DNA from: HXMU1420-13 sp965601825
GTDB lineage: Bacteria > Bacteroidota > Rhodothermia > Balneolales > Balneolaceae
Length of the DNA stretch: 64,000 nucleotides
Direction: 5' to 3'
Assembly: GCA_965601825.1 (NCBI GenBank)
Contig: OZ271839.1
Location: 2,604,001 to 2,668,000 of the forward strand
Both the position numbers and the translations under genes were made by a program. A model generated the notes under the pieces. That model made no database searches. It was not told where the DNA came from and saw only the letters and a program-made list of their open reading frames with translations. Shown piece after piece: positions 43,427 through 53,214 of this stretch; the first letter of the stretch is position 1; the number at the start of each line of letters is the position of its first letter.

Positions 43427-46276
43427 TTAATTAGCGTCTTCGAGTGTACGTTTCTCTTCAGTGATTTTGTAGCTCTCGAACATATCACCAACTTTGATGT
43501 CATTGTATCCCTGGATGCTAATTCCACACTCATAACCGGAGGCTACTTCTTTTACATCATCCTTAAAGCGTTTCAGAGCACCAATAGCACCGTCATAGAT
43601 TACAACACCTTCGCGAATAATTCGAATTGGATTGTTTCTGTCTATTTTACCTTCAGTAACATAGCAACCGGCAATGGTTCCAACTTTGGAAACTTTGAAG
43701 GTCTCACGTACTTCAACGATTCCCATCATTTGTTCTTTCAATTCTGGGCTTAGAAGTCCTTCGAGAGCATCTTTAACTTCGTCGATAGCATCATAGATTA
43801 CAGAGAACAATCGGATATCGATTTCTTCTGTCTCAGCAAGCTTTCTTGCTTGAGCAGTTGGACGAACCTGGAAACCAATAATAATTGCATCAGAAGCAGA
43901 TGCTAACAATACATCCGACTCAGAAATCGCACCTGCGCCTGTGTGTATGATATTTACCGCAACTTCATCTGTACTAATCTTTTGAAGAGATCCTGAAAGT
44001 GCCTCAATCGATCCATCCACATCCGCTTTGATGATGATATTCAATTCTGAAACTTCACCAAGTGCAAGACGACGAGAAAGATCGTCAAGCGTCATATGCT
44101 TAGTCTTACGGAGTGCTTGTTCACGTCGTATCTGCTGGCGTTGATTTGCAACTTCTTTCGCAGTTTTTTCATCTGCAGCTACAACAATTTTGTCACCTGC
44201 TTGTGGCATATCATCAAAACCGGTTAGCTGTAGCGGTGTTGCAGGTCCAGCAATTTGAACACGTTTTCCGCGATCATTTTCCATTGCTCGAACACGTCCG
44301 TAACAAGGTCCTGCTACAAAAGGATCACCAACATTCATTGTACCATTTTGTACTAAGATGTTAGCAACAATACCTTTTCCTTTATCCAAACGAGCTTCAA
44401 GAACTACACCATCAGCACGACGATCAGGATTCGCTTTCAATTCTAGTAATTCAGCTTCGATCAGAACTTTTTCTAATAAATCGTCGATACCCATACCTGT
44501 TTTAGCAGATACCAGTGCATACTGTACGGTACCGCCCCAATCTTCTACAAGTACATCATAATCAGTAAGCTGTTGTTTAATTCGATCCGGTGTTGCACCA
44601 TCCTTATCCATTTTGTTGATGGCAACAACCATTGGTACACCAGCTGCTTTCGCGTGATTGATTGCTTCAATGGTTTGAGGCATAACAGAATCGTCAGCAG
44701 CAACCACAAGAATTACAATATCTGTAGCCTGAGCACCACGAGAACGCATTGCCGTAAATGCTTCGTGACCCGGAGTATCCAGGAAAGTAATCTTTCTATC
44801 ATCATGTAGAACTTCATATGCACCAACATGCTGGGTAATACCACCAGCTTCGCCTTCAGCTACTCGTGCTTCGCGTATGTAATCAAGAAGAGAAGTTTTA
44901 CCGTGATCTACGTGACCCATAACTGTAATAATCGGTGCACGTGGCTTTAGATCTTCATCGGCATCCTCTTCTTCTTCTAACTCAATAACTAATTCTTCAG
45001 CATCAATAAATTTAACTTCCTTATCAAATTCACCGGCAACTAGTTCTATGGTACCAGCATCTAAACGCTGATTGATAGTGATCATCAATCCGATGCTCAT
45101 GCAAGCACTAATAATATCATTTACACCAACTCCCAGCTCTTCAGCAAGGTCGTTAGCTGTGATGAACTCAGTAACCTCAATGGTTTCACTCTCCAGTTCA
45201 CTGAGCTCCTGTTGATGCATCATTTCCTCTTCGCGCTCTTCTTTACGTTGGCGACGTCGTTTTCCACGCTTGCTACCAACAGTTGAGTTACCCTGCATTT
45301 TCTTAAGGGTCTCGCGCATCATCTTATCTACATCGATTGCATCAACTTCAGCTTTTTCCTTTTTAGGCTTTGGCTTTTTATTACTTTGCTTCTTTGGTCG
45401 CTGAGTTTCCTGTCCACTTTTCTTTTCTTGTGATTCAGGCTTTGCACCTTTTTGCGTTTGAAGTTCAGATTCTGAAGGTCGGTCTTTTCTTCTTTTTCGT
45501 TTCTTCCGAACTTTTGAATCTGAGGTAAGATCATTCGTAAATGCTGTTTTACCAAGAACTTTTGTTCCTTTTAGTTTATCAGCTCTACCCCTGATAATAG
45601 GTTGACCAGGTTTTGGTGCAGCCTCTTCGTCTGTTACTTCAGTTTCTTCGTCTTCTGTCTCAAAGTCCTCATCTTCAACTTCTACTTCTTCGACTTCTAC
45701 TTCTTCGATTTCTTCAACTTCCTCTAACTCTGCAATTTCTTCAACAGGTTCTTCAATCGGAGTTTCTTCTTCAACAACCTCTTCGATAACCTCTGTAACT
45801 TCAACTTCAGCAACTGGCTCAGGCTCAACTTCCTCCTGAACTTCATCAACTGGCTCTAGCTCCTCAATTGGCTCAAGAACCGGTTCTTCAACTGGTTCTA
45901 GTTCAGCTTCAGGTTCAGATATTGGCTCAAGTCCACCAATCAAATCATCTTCAATAGATGTAGGAGCCGGATCGATTGGCGTCAATTCATCAAGTGGCTC
46001 CAACATGTTATCCAACGTAACACTCTCGTTACGCTGATTCATCATATGACTACGACGACTCTCGTATTCTTCCTTTGAGCGCTCGTGCTCCAGATTACGG
46101 GTTTTATCCTCCCCATAAACATTATCCAAAACTTCATACATCTCTGGTGTGATTTTGAAGTTTGGTCGATTAGCTGCAGTCATTCCGTTATCCGCCAGTG
46201 TATCCACGATGGATTGTGTAGAAACGTTGAATTCCGATGCTACTTTAAATAACGGTTTAGGTCTGTTTATGGGCAT
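43427..46276 (-). CDS. infB: Translation initiation factor IF-2
   Basis: GTPase of 949 residues that brings initiator tRNA to the 30S subunit. The G domain starts near residue 452 with GHVDHGKTSLLD, then DTPGHEAF and NKMDKD. An N-terminal IF2_N domain (KPLFKVASEFNVSTQ) leads into a long disordered linker. Residues ~105-220 are extremely rich in Glu, Val and Pro, followed by a basic Lys/Arg stretch (about 225-345). Such linkers are common in IF-2, but this acidic block is long. It is preceded by nusA. Confidence 0.97.
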   Translation of the reverse strand: MPINRPKPLFKVASEFNVSTQSIVDTLADNGMTAANRPNFKITPEMYEVLDNVYGEDKTRNLEHERSKEEYESRRSHMMNQRNESVTLDNMLEPLDELTPIDPAPTSIEDDLIGGLEPISEPEAELEPVEEPVLEPIEELEPVDEVQEEVEPEPVAEVEVTEVIEEVVEEETPIEEPVEEIAELEEVEEIEEVEVEEVEVEDEDFETEDEETEVTDEEAAPKPGQPIIRGRADKLKGTKVLGKTAFTNDLTSDSKVRKKRKRRKDRPSESELQTQKGAKPESQEKKSGQETQRPKKQSNKKPKPKKEKAEVDAIDVDKMMRETLKKMQGNSTVGSKRGKRRRQRKEEREEEMMHQQELSELESETIEVTEFITANDLAEELGVGVNDIISACMSIGLMITINQRLDAGTIELVAGEFDKEVKFIDAEELVIELEEEEDADEDLKPRAPIITVMGHVDHGKTSLLDYIREARVAEGEAGGITQHVGAYEVLHDDRKITFLDTPGHEAFTAMRSRGAQATDIVILVVAADDSVMPQTIEAINHAKAAGVPMVVAINKMDKDGATPDRIKQQLTDYDVLVEDWGGTVQYALVSAKTGMGIDDLLEKVLIEAELLELKANPDRRADGVVLEARLDKGKGIVANILVQNGTMNVGDPFVAGPCYGRVRAMENDRGKRVQIAGPATPLQLTGFDDMPQAGDKIVVAADEKTAKEVANQRQQIRREQALRKTKHMTLDDLSRRLALGEVSELNIIIKADVDGSIEALSGSLQKISTDEVAVNIIHTGAGAISESDVLLASASDAIIIGFQVRPTAQARKLAETEEIDIRLFSVIYDAIDEVKDALEGLLSPELKEQMMGIVEVRETFKVSKVGTIAGCYVTEGKIDRNNPIRIIREGVVIYDGAIGALKRFKDDVKEVASGYECGISIQGYNDIKVGDMFESYKITEEKRTLEDAN

Positions 46277-46331
46277 ATTAGCTTTTTAATTCTTGTCTAA
46301 ACTAAAGAAAATTGATTTAATGTGTAATTAC

Positions 46332-47582
46332 TTAATCGTCAAACTCATAAGCGATTACTTCGATTATTTTGGCTGCCTGATCTTCAGAAATATCACCATT
46401 CGTTCTTCGAACTATTTCTTCTTTATCAAGATCCATCACTGATCGAGCAGTATCACACCCTATGTCGTGTAACATTTTGATGATTTCTGCGCCAAAGTCT
46501 TCTTCAAACTCGTTGATATCGATGTCATCTTCTTCTTCTACTTCTCGGTAAACATCGATTTCACATTCGGTTAATTTTGATGCGAGACGAATATTAACAC
46601 CACCTTTACCAATCGCTTTTGATACTTCATCGGCAGGTACAAGCACATTCGCTTTTTCTCCATCTTCGCTCAACTCCACTTTCATAACTTCAGCTGGCTG
46701 CAATGCACGCTTAATGAACTCTACTTTGTCTTTTGTGTAGTTGATTACATCGATATTCTCATTTTGAAGCTCACGAACGATTGCGTGAATTCGGATACCT
46801 TTCATACCAACGCAAGCTCCAACCGGATCAACTCGCTCATCATGTGATAAAACAGCTACTTTAGAACGATCACCTGGTGCGCGAGCAATTTTTACCAACT
46901 CGATGATTCCATCAAATACTTCTGGAATTTCATTTTCAAATAGTCGCTCTAGGAATAATTCTGAAGTTCTTGAAATAATAACCGTTGGATTACCATTTCG
47001 CATATGTACACCAATTACAACCGCTCGAATGGTATCTCCTTTGCGGTATCGATCTTTGTAAATCTGCTCATTTTTTGGAAGCAGGAGCTCCACTCCATTG
47101 TGATTTACAAGAATATCCTTGTTATGGCGAACCTGGTAAACATCACCTAAAATGATTTCACCTACACGATCGGTGTAATCTTCGTAAATATTGTCTTTTT
47201 CAATTTCGCGAATGCGCTGTGCTAGCTGTTGACGTGCCATCATTACAGCACGTCTACCAAAGTCAACTATCTGAACTTCCTGAGCCAATTCATCATAAAG
47301 CTCAATATCAGGGTCGATTTTTTGCGCATTTTCAAGCGTTATCTCTGCAACAGGATCAGATAATTCCTCAGCCGGTACTACTTCCTGAACATGCAGAATC
47401 TGGATTTCACCACGATCAGCATTAAGAATAACTGAAAATGCATCATCAGTCTCATACTTTTTACGAATCATTGTACGAAACACATCTTCCAAGATAGAAA
47501 GCAGTAAATCACGGTCAATTCCCTTCTCTTTCGCAATCTCTGCAAATGATGATATAATTTGTTTTGATAGGTCGTTCTGCAT
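46332..47582 (-). CDS. nusA: Transcription termination/antitermination factor NusA
   Basis: RNA-polymerase-binding factor of 416 residues from the ATG at 47582 (MQNDLSKQIISSF). The frame extends upstream into rimP, but that part has no NusA character. An N-terminal domain is followed by S1 (VGEIILGDVYQV) and two KH domains (VDPVGACVGMKGIRI and VSKAIGKGGVNIRLAS). The protein lacks the acidic repeats of E. coli NusA, as is usual outside gammaproteobacteria. It sits between rimP and infB. Confidence 0.95.
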   Translation of the reverse strand: MQNDLSKQIISSFAEIAKEKGIDRDLLLSILEDVFRTMIRKKYETDDAFSVILNADRGEIQILHVQEVVPAEELSDPVAEITLENAQKIDPDIELYDELAQEVQIVDFGRRAVMMARQQLAQRIREIEKDNIYEDYTDRVGEIILGDVYQVRHNKDILVNHNGVELLLPKNEQIYKDRYRKGDTIRAVVIGVHMRNGNPTVIISRTSELFLERLFENEIPEVFDGIIELVKIARAPGDRSKVAVLSHDERVDPVGACVGMKGIRIHAIVRELQNENIDVINYTKDKVEFIKRALQPAEVMKVELSEDGEKANVLVPADEVSKAIGKGGVNIRLASKLTECEIDVYREVEEEDDIDINEFEEDFGAEIIKMLHDIGCDTARSVMDLDKEEIVRRTNGDISEDQAAKIIEVIAYEFDD

Positions 47583-47592
47583 GTATGTTAAG

Positions 47593-48060
47593 TTAGATTT
47601 GGGGCACAATCTTCGCCTCAAGCACCATTTCAAGCGGAATGATGTGTTCGATCGATTTTTTTCCCTCAGTTTCTATCACTATTAATTTCTCTTGCGTAGC
47701 GTTTTCAAGTTTACCTTTCACTTTCTTTGTTTCTTCACCATCCTTATATCTCAGCTTAATTACTCGTCCAGCATTTTTTGGATATTGACGGAAATCAGAT
47801 AATGGTCTACTTAAACCCGGAGATGATACATTTAAGCGATATTTAGACTCTAAAAGCTCATGTGCTTCAATTAAAAAACCTAACTCACGGCTTAATTCGG
47901 CGCATTCATCTAGATTAACGCCTCTGTCTTCACCATCCAGATACACCCATAATTCATTGCCCGAACCTGTCTTATGTTCGATGTCAACCACAAATAACCC
48001 ACGCTCCTCTGCTAAGGGAGCCGCGAGTTCCTTAATTTGTTCAATAATGTCGGGTGTCAT
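47593..48060 (-). CDS. rimP: Ribosome maturation factor RimP
   Basis: Protein of 155 residues needed for 30S assembly. ATG 48060 (MTPDIIEQIKELAAPL) is chosen because the upstream extension reads through a terminator-like hairpin and lacks family similarity. FVVDIEHKTGSGNELWVYLD and VSSPGLSRPL are conserved RimP segments. It is the first gene of the rimP-nusA-infB-rbfA-truB-ribF operon. Confidence 0.93.
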   Translation of the reverse strand: MTPDIIEQIKELAAPLAEERGLFVVDIEHKTGSGNELWVYLDGEDRGVNLDECAELSRELGFLIEAHELLESKYRLNVSSPGLSRPLSDFRQYPKNAGRVIKLRYKDGEETKKVKGKLENATQEKLIVIETEGKKSIEHIIPLEMVLEAKIVPQI

Positions 48061-48077
48061 AGCCAAAATCCAGAAAC

Positions 48078-48107
48078 AAAAAAAAGTGAGTGCCTTACGA
48101 CGCTCAC
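48078..48107 (-). terminator. Terminator-like hairpin in the rimP leader
   Basis: On the minus strand a GTGAGCG/CACTCAC stem (one C-A mismatch, eight-base loop) is followed by eight T, then 17 bases to the rimP start. No minus-strand gene lies upstream, so this would be an attenuator of the rimP-nusA operon. The stem is short, so the claim is modest. Confidence 0.4.
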
Positions 48108-48249
48108 CGCTCAACAAAGGTAGGCTTATTTGGTGTGAAATTCAATGAATTACCCACCTTTTGTTTGATTATAGACCACAACTTTTTTTAAAGAATTTAT
48201 AAGCAGCAATTTTATATCATTGCAGAGCAAATTAAACCTATATATAATC

Positions 48250-51042
48250 ATGCGACTGCTTTTACTTGCACTTCTATTCTGGGCGTTTACACCATCATCT
48301 ATTTCCGCTCAAATTCAACCAACAACAGTTGATGAATTAGAAGCCTCCATTGAGCTTCGAACTCAACATTTTCAAAACTCGATTTTTAAAGATTACCCAA
48401 TACGAAATGTTGGTCCCGTTGTAATGAGCGGTAGAGTTTCTGATATCGCAGTTCATCCAGACGATCCTAAAGTTTTTTACACAGCATTTGGCTCAGCAGG
48501 TATCTTCAAGACTGAAAACAGTGGAAATACAATGTACCCAATCTTTGATCATGCAGGTGGAGCTCTGGGTATTGGTGATATGGCTCTTTCAAGAGCAAAC
48601 CCAGACATAATCTGGGTTGGAACCGGTGAGAACAATAGTTCACGTTCTACTTATGCAGGTACCGGAATTTATAAATCAATGGATGCCGGGGAAACATGGG
48701 AGCATGTGGGCTTAAGAAATTCACAACATATTGGTAGAATTGTTACCCATCCTACCGACGAAAATACAGCCTGGGTTGCAAGCATGGGCGCACTCTACAC
48801 AAACAATGAAGAGCGAGGTGTTTACAAAACCATTGACGGTGGTGAGACTTGGTCAAAGACTCTTTTCATAAACGATTCGACTGGTGTTATTGATTTATTA
48901 ATTCATCCTGAAGATCCGAGTATACTTTGGGCAACTACATGGGAGCGAGATCGAAAAGCATGGAATTTTAAAGAAGGTGGTGTAGGAAGTGGATTTTATA
49001 AAAGTACTGATGGTGGTGAATCTTGGTCAAAGATCACTAATGGACTACCCGATGGCGAATTTGTAGGAAGAATGGGAATTGACATTTCTCTTTCCAACCC
49101 TGAAATAATGTATATGCTTATCGATAACCAGGAAGAAACCCGAACAGAACGTGAAATTGATCCTGACGTAATAAGTCAAAATACCTTCGTGAATATAACT
49201 GAAGCTGATTTTCAAAATATCGATAATGAGAAACTGAATCAGTATCTGCGAAGAGGTGGGTTTCCAAGTGAGTATGATGCAGCAAAAGTAAAAGCGGATG
49301 TTGCAGAAGGAAAATATGAACCAATTGCCCTTGCTGAATTTCTAGGTGATGCAAATTCGGCGTTATTTGATACTGAAATTATTGGTGCCGAAGTATATAG
49401 ATCGGAAGATGGTGGTGAATCATGGGTCAAAGTAAATGAATATCCATTGGATGGTATTTATTTCACATATGGATACTATTTCGGTGAAGTCAGAATTGAC
49501 CCAAATGACCCGGAAACTATTTATGTGCTAGGTGTTCGTTTAATTAAATCAACGGATGGTGGAAAGACTTACAAGTTGATTGCAAATAATCAAAATGTAC
49601 ATGCTGACCATCAGGCAATGTGGATTAATCCTAATGACTCGCAACACATTTTAAATGGAAATGATGGTGGTTTGTATGAAAGCCATGATGGTGGGGAGAA
49701 TTTCATCCATCATAATGTCGCACCTGTTGGACAATTCTATACTGTAAACGTAGATAATGAAGAGCCTTACAATATCTATGGCGGACTTCAAGATAATGGA
49801 ACCTTTAAAGGACCATCCACATCAACAGGAAATAGAGAAAGACCTTGGACACGTTTATTTGGCGGTGACGGAATGCATGTTGCCGCTAAACCGGGTAACG
49901 CGGATATCGTTTATGTAGGTTTCCAATATGGAAATTATTTTAGAGCTGATTTATCTACTCAGTCTTTCAATCGTATTTCTCCACGCCATGATGTAGGAGA
50001 ACCACGTTACAGGTATAATTGGAATACACCGGTTAATATCAGCCATCATAATCCAGAAATCATATATTTCGGTTCACAGCGTCTAAATCGAAGTATGGAT
50101 GAAGGAAGAACCTGGACCGCAATTAGCCCGGATTTATCCAATGATTTACCAAATGGTGATGTCCCCTATTCAACTATCACAACCATTGCTGAATCACCAT
50201 TAAACTTCAGTGTTATTTGGATTGGTACGGATGATGGAAATATTCAATTAACTAGAGATGGCGGTGCATCCTGGACAAAAGTTTCAGACTTCCTTCCTCA
50301 AGGTAGGTGGATCAGTGAAGTTCACGCTTCAATTTATGATGAAGCAACGGCATTTGTATCTCTAAATGGATATAGAAATGATGAATTTAAAACCTATATC
50401 TACAAGACTACCGATTATGGTCAAACATGGACATCTTTAAATGGTAATCTCCCAGAAGATGTAGTTAATATCATAGTACAAGACCCAGTTAATCCATCAA
50501 TATTGTATACCGGTCTTGATCATGGTTCTTACGTGAGTTTTGATGACGGTACAAATTGGCATTACCTATCACCGAAGCCAAATGTTGCTTCCTATGATAT
50601 GGTAATTCAGCACAGAGATATGGATTTGGTGATGGCAACACATGGTCGCTCAATATTCGTTATGGATATCGAACCACTGCATGAAGTTGCTGACCGATTG
50701 GAAGAAAGAATCACAGGAACAACACCTAAAGATATTCGTTATTCCAACAACTGGGGAAATGCATCAGCTCAATATAGAGAGCCAAATATGCCTGAAGTTC
50801 ATTTAATTTACTTCTTAAGTGATGAAGATGATAATCAACGAGTTTCAATCGAAGTAAAAAATGAAGATGGGGAAACAATAACTGAAATCAATACACGTGG
50901 TAACCATGGATTCAATACATATGAGTGGGATTTAGTTATTGAAGAAACTGAAGATGATTTCGAATTCCTTCAAAGAGGAACCTATACATTAACTTTTAAA
51001 ACAGGAAGAGCATCGCACGATGTCACATTTGAAGTTAGATAA
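48250..51042 (+). CDS. Secreted BNR/sortilin-type beta-propeller protein
   Basis: Protein of 930 residues from ATG 48250 (an upstream TTG at 48220 gives an awkward signal). A signal peptide ends near SISAQ. Many BNR/Asp-box motifs are visible, such as SMDAGETWEHV, TIDGGETWSK, STDGGESWSK, SEDGGESWVK and STDGGKTY. This is the 'VPS10/sortilin-like glycosyl hydrolase' type abundant in Bacteroidota-like bacteria, but no hydrolase activity is proven. A C-terminal beta-sandwich (about 840-930) resembles a secretion or binding domain. It overlaps the next gene by 23 bases. Confidence 0.85.
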   Translation: MRLLLLALLFWAFTPSSISAQIQPTTVDELEASIELRTQHFQNSIFKDYPIRNVGPVVMSGRVSDIAVHPDDPKVFYTAFGSAGIFKTENSGNTMYPIFDHAGGALGIGDMALSRANPDIIWVGTGENNSSRSTYAGTGIYKSMDAGETWEHVGLRNSQHIGRIVTHPTDENTAWVASMGALYTNNEERGVYKTIDGGETWSKTLFINDSTGVIDLLIHPEDPSILWATTWERDRKAWNFKEGGVGSGFYKSTDGGESWSKITNGLPDGEFVGRMGIDISLSNPEIMYMLIDNQEETRTEREIDPDVISQNTFVNITEADFQNIDNEKLNQYLRRGGFPSEYDAAKVKADVAEGKYEPIALAEFLGDANSALFDTEIIGAEVYRSEDGGESWVKVNEYPLDGIYFTYGYYFGEVRIDPNDPETIYVLGVRLIKSTDGGKTYKLIANNQNVHADHQAMWINPNDSQHILNGNDGGLYESHDGGENFIHHNVAPVGQFYTVNVDNEEPYNIYGGLQDNGTFKGPSTSTGNRERPWTRLFGGDGMHVAAKPGNADIVYVGFQYGNYFRADLSTQSFNRISPRHDVGEPRYRYNWNTPVNISHHNPEIIYFGSQRLNRSMDEGRTWTAISPDLSNDLPNGDVPYSTITTIAESPLNFSVIWIGTDDGNIQLTRDGGASWTKVSDFLPQGRWISEVHASIYDEATAFVSLNGYRNDEFKTYIYKTTDYGQTWTSLNGNLPEDVVNIIVQDPVNPSILYTGLDHGSYVSFDDGTNWHYLSPKPNVASYDMVIQHRDMDLVMATHGRSIFVMDIEPLHEVADRLEERITGTTPKDIRYSNNWGNASAQYREPNMPEVHLIYFLSDEDDNQRVSIEVKNEDGETITEINTRGNHGFNTYEWDLVIEETEDDFEFLQRGTYTLTFKTGRASHDVTFEVR

Positions 51043-51505
51043 ACTAATTATTCTTGCAATTCTGAGTATTGGATTAGCTTGCTCAAACTCTGAATCAAAT
51101 AACTCATCTGATCAGCCAAAAGGCAGAACCATTACAATAGAAAGTGAATTGACTTTTCTTGACAATGATGGAAATGAATTAACGACTCTTGATATAGCTA
51201 TAGCAGATGATCAAATGGAGAGGAGTCAAGGCTTGATGGATGTTAGACAAATGGGTCAGAACGAAGGCATGCTGTTTATTTTTGATAATGAGCAGCCACA
51301 AAGTTTCTGGATGGCAAATACTCCACTATCACTAGATATTATGTATGTAAGTGCTGATTCGACCATTGTAAGAATCTATCCAGACACTACTCCATTTTCA
51401 GAAGCAACACTACCGTCAGGTTATCCTTCAAAATATGTAGTAGAAACCAATGCAGGGTATGCACTTGCAAATGGTATTCAAGAAGGAATGAGGATTAGAT
51501 TCTAA
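51020..51505 (+). CDS. DUF192 lipoprotein
   Basis: Protein of 161 residues with a signal and lipobox near LSIGLAC (Cys21), followed by a Ser/Asn-rich linker. The DUF192 core has ERSQGLMDVRQMGQNEGMLF and QSFWMANTPLSLDIMYV, both hallmark motifs. The function of the family is unclear. Its start lies inside the 3' end of the BNR gene, in another frame, so the two are coupled. Confidence 0.9.
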   Translation: MSHLKLDKLIILAILSIGLACSNSESNNSSDQPKGRTITIESELTFLDNDGNELTTLDIAIADDQMERSQGLMDVRQMGQNEGMLFIFDNEQPQSFWMANTPLSLDIMYVSADSTIVRIYPDTTPFSEATLPSGYPSKYVVETNAGYALANGIQEGMRIRF

Positions 51506-51508
51506 AAT

Positions 51509-52540
51509 CTAATTTGTTATTCCTTCCTGGGCATATTCAACCAGAAAATCCATCACTTTAAGAACATTTTCAGGTGATCCCATATAAATTGGGGATCGTT
51601 GATGGATTGCAGTTGGCTGAATTTCAAGAATACGTTTATCACCATTTGAAGCCATACCTCCTGCCTGCTCCATGATCATGCTGAGCGGATTACATTCGTA
51701 CATTAAGCGGAGTTTACCCTCTGGATATTTTGCACTATGGGGATAAATAAAAATTCCACCTTTGATGAGTGTTCGATGAACATCCGCAACCATAGAACCA
51801 ATATATCGAGTTGTATATGGTCGTTGAGATTCTGGATCGTCTTCCTGGCAGTATTTTATATACTTTTTTAAACCTAAATCCCAGGTATTGTAGCTTCCCT
51901 CATTTATACTATATATGGTTCCGAATTGGGGAATTCGAATATTCCGATTGCATAAAATGAACTCGCCAATGCTCGGATCTAATGTAAAGAGTGAAACTCC
52001 TAATCCTGTTGTGTATGCAAGTGTAGTACTTGATCCATATAGAACATAACCAGCTGCGACCTGGCGAGTACCGGGTTGTAGAGCATCAGATTCATTTACA
52101 CTAGGATCAAATCTGGCTTCTCTCATATAGATTGAGAAAATTGAACCAACTGATACATTAACATCGATGTTTGAAGAACCATCAAGCGGATCAAGATATA
52201 CGATATATTTACCCCCAGAACTTCTAAGACGGACAATCCCATCATTTTCTTCGGAGATAACCATGCATGTGATTTGAGATCGCTCGAGTGCAGATATGAG
52301 CTGCTGATCCGCAAACACATCTAATTTTTTTACTTCTTCTCCGTGTACATTTTTAGATCCATCCACCCCGAGAATATTTGTAATACCTGCTTTGTTAACT
52401 TCACGTGAGATAATCTTGGCCGCAAGTCCGATATCTCTTAGTAGCTGTGATAATTCCCCTGTTGCACCCGGAAATCTATTTTGTGACTGAATTATATACT
52501 CTTCAAGAGTAACCAATCGATCTTCAAAAGTAGTTTGCAT
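51509..52540 (-). CDS. fbp: Fructose-1,6-bisphosphatase, class I
   Basis: Gluconeogenic enzyme of 343 residues. Metal-site motifs are visible: SEENDG near residue 95, YLDPLDGSSNIDVNVSVG near 115, and the late GKLRLMYECNPLSMIMEQAGG. A cre/LacI-like site lies 14 bases before the start, consistent with carbon-source control. It converges on the DUF192 gene with only three bases between the stops. Confidence 0.96.
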   Translation of the reverse strand: MQTTFEDRLVTLEEYIIQSQNRFPGATGELSQLLRDIGLAAKIISREVNKAGITNILGVDGSKNVHGEEVKKLDVFADQQLISALERSQITCMVISEENDGIVRLRSSGGKYIVYLDPLDGSSNIDVNVSVGSIFSIYMREARFDPSVNESDALQPGTRQVAAGYVLYGSSTTLAYTTGLGVSLFTLDPSIGEFILCNRNIRIPQFGTIYSINEGSYNTWDLGLKKYIKYCQEDDPESQRPYTTRYIGSMVADVHRTLIKGGIFIYPHSAKYPEGKLRLMYECNPLSMIMEQAGGMASNGDKRILEIQPTAIHQRSPIYMGSPENVLKVMDFLVEYAQEGITN

Positions 52541-52553
52541 AAAAATCTAGTTT

Positions 52554-52565
52554 GGAAGCGCTTTT
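52554..52565. promoter_or_regulatory. cre/LacI-type site before fbp
   Basis: GGAAGCGCTTTT holds the eight-base palindrome AAGCGCTT and is flanked by bases shared with the pflB and GPH-symporter sites. It begins 14 bases upstream of the start codon, so a bound protein could block transcription or initiation. Confidence 0.55.
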
Positions 52566-52616
52566 CTGATAAATATAACAATGTTTCTAAATCAGAAACT
52601 AGACCCAAATGAAATT

Positions 52617-53213
52617 TTAATTTTCTAAGATCAGCTTATGAAATAACTCTTTTGCCTTAGTTCTCAGCTCTTCTTCCGAATTATCATTATTGATAATAAA
52701 ATCAGCCAAATGAGTAAGTTCTTCAAAGTTTTGCTGTTTACTGATTCGATCAAGAATCAATTCTTCCTGGGTATTATCTCTCTTTACTACTCGCCCTATT
52801 CTTTTCTTTTTGTTTGTTTGAAGCAAGACTACATAATCCAAATCTCTCGGTCTTCCATTTTTAAGAAGTATGGCTGCTTCTTTAACAAAAATAGAAGTTC
52901 CCATTTTCTCCTTCTCATCAGCTAATTTATCTAACCTTGACCATAATATCGGATGAACAATTTGATTTAATTCTTCAACTCTACCTTTAGCAAAAGCCTC
53001 CGTTGCAAGAAATGATCGGTTTAAACTTCCGTCCTCAAGATATGTTTCATCTCCAAATACATTCTTAACTCTTCTTACCAACTCTTGGTCTTGAGCCATC
53101 AATTCTTTTGCATAATCATCTGCATAGATCACAAATGCTCCCAGTTCTTCCCAAACTTTACAGAATGTAGTTTTTCCAGAACCGATTCCCCCTGTTACTC
53201 CTACTCGAATCAT
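52617..53213 (-). CDS. coaE: Dephospho-CoA kinase
   Basis: Last enzyme of CoA synthesis, 198 residues from ATG 53213, which lies one base after the nadB stop; an earlier in-frame ATG would overlap nadB. The P-loop is VGVTGGIGSGKTT. The DYAKEL region and the LID-like KKRIGRVVKRD are typical. It is co-transcribed with nadB. Confidence 0.95.
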   Translation of the reverse strand: MIRVGVTGGIGSGKTTFCKVWEELGAFVIYADDYAKELMAQDQELVRRVKNVFGDETYLEDGSLNRSFLATEAFAKGRVEELNQIVHPILWSRLDKLADEKEKMGTSIFVKEAAILLKNGRPRDLDYVVLLQTNKKKRIGRVVKRDNTQEELILDRISKQQNFEELTHLADFIINNDNSEEELRTKAKELFHKLILEN

Positions 53214-53214
53214 A

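Noticed and set aside
46076..46085. GAGCGCTC palindrome
   Set aside because: Inside infB coding sequence and with different flanks.
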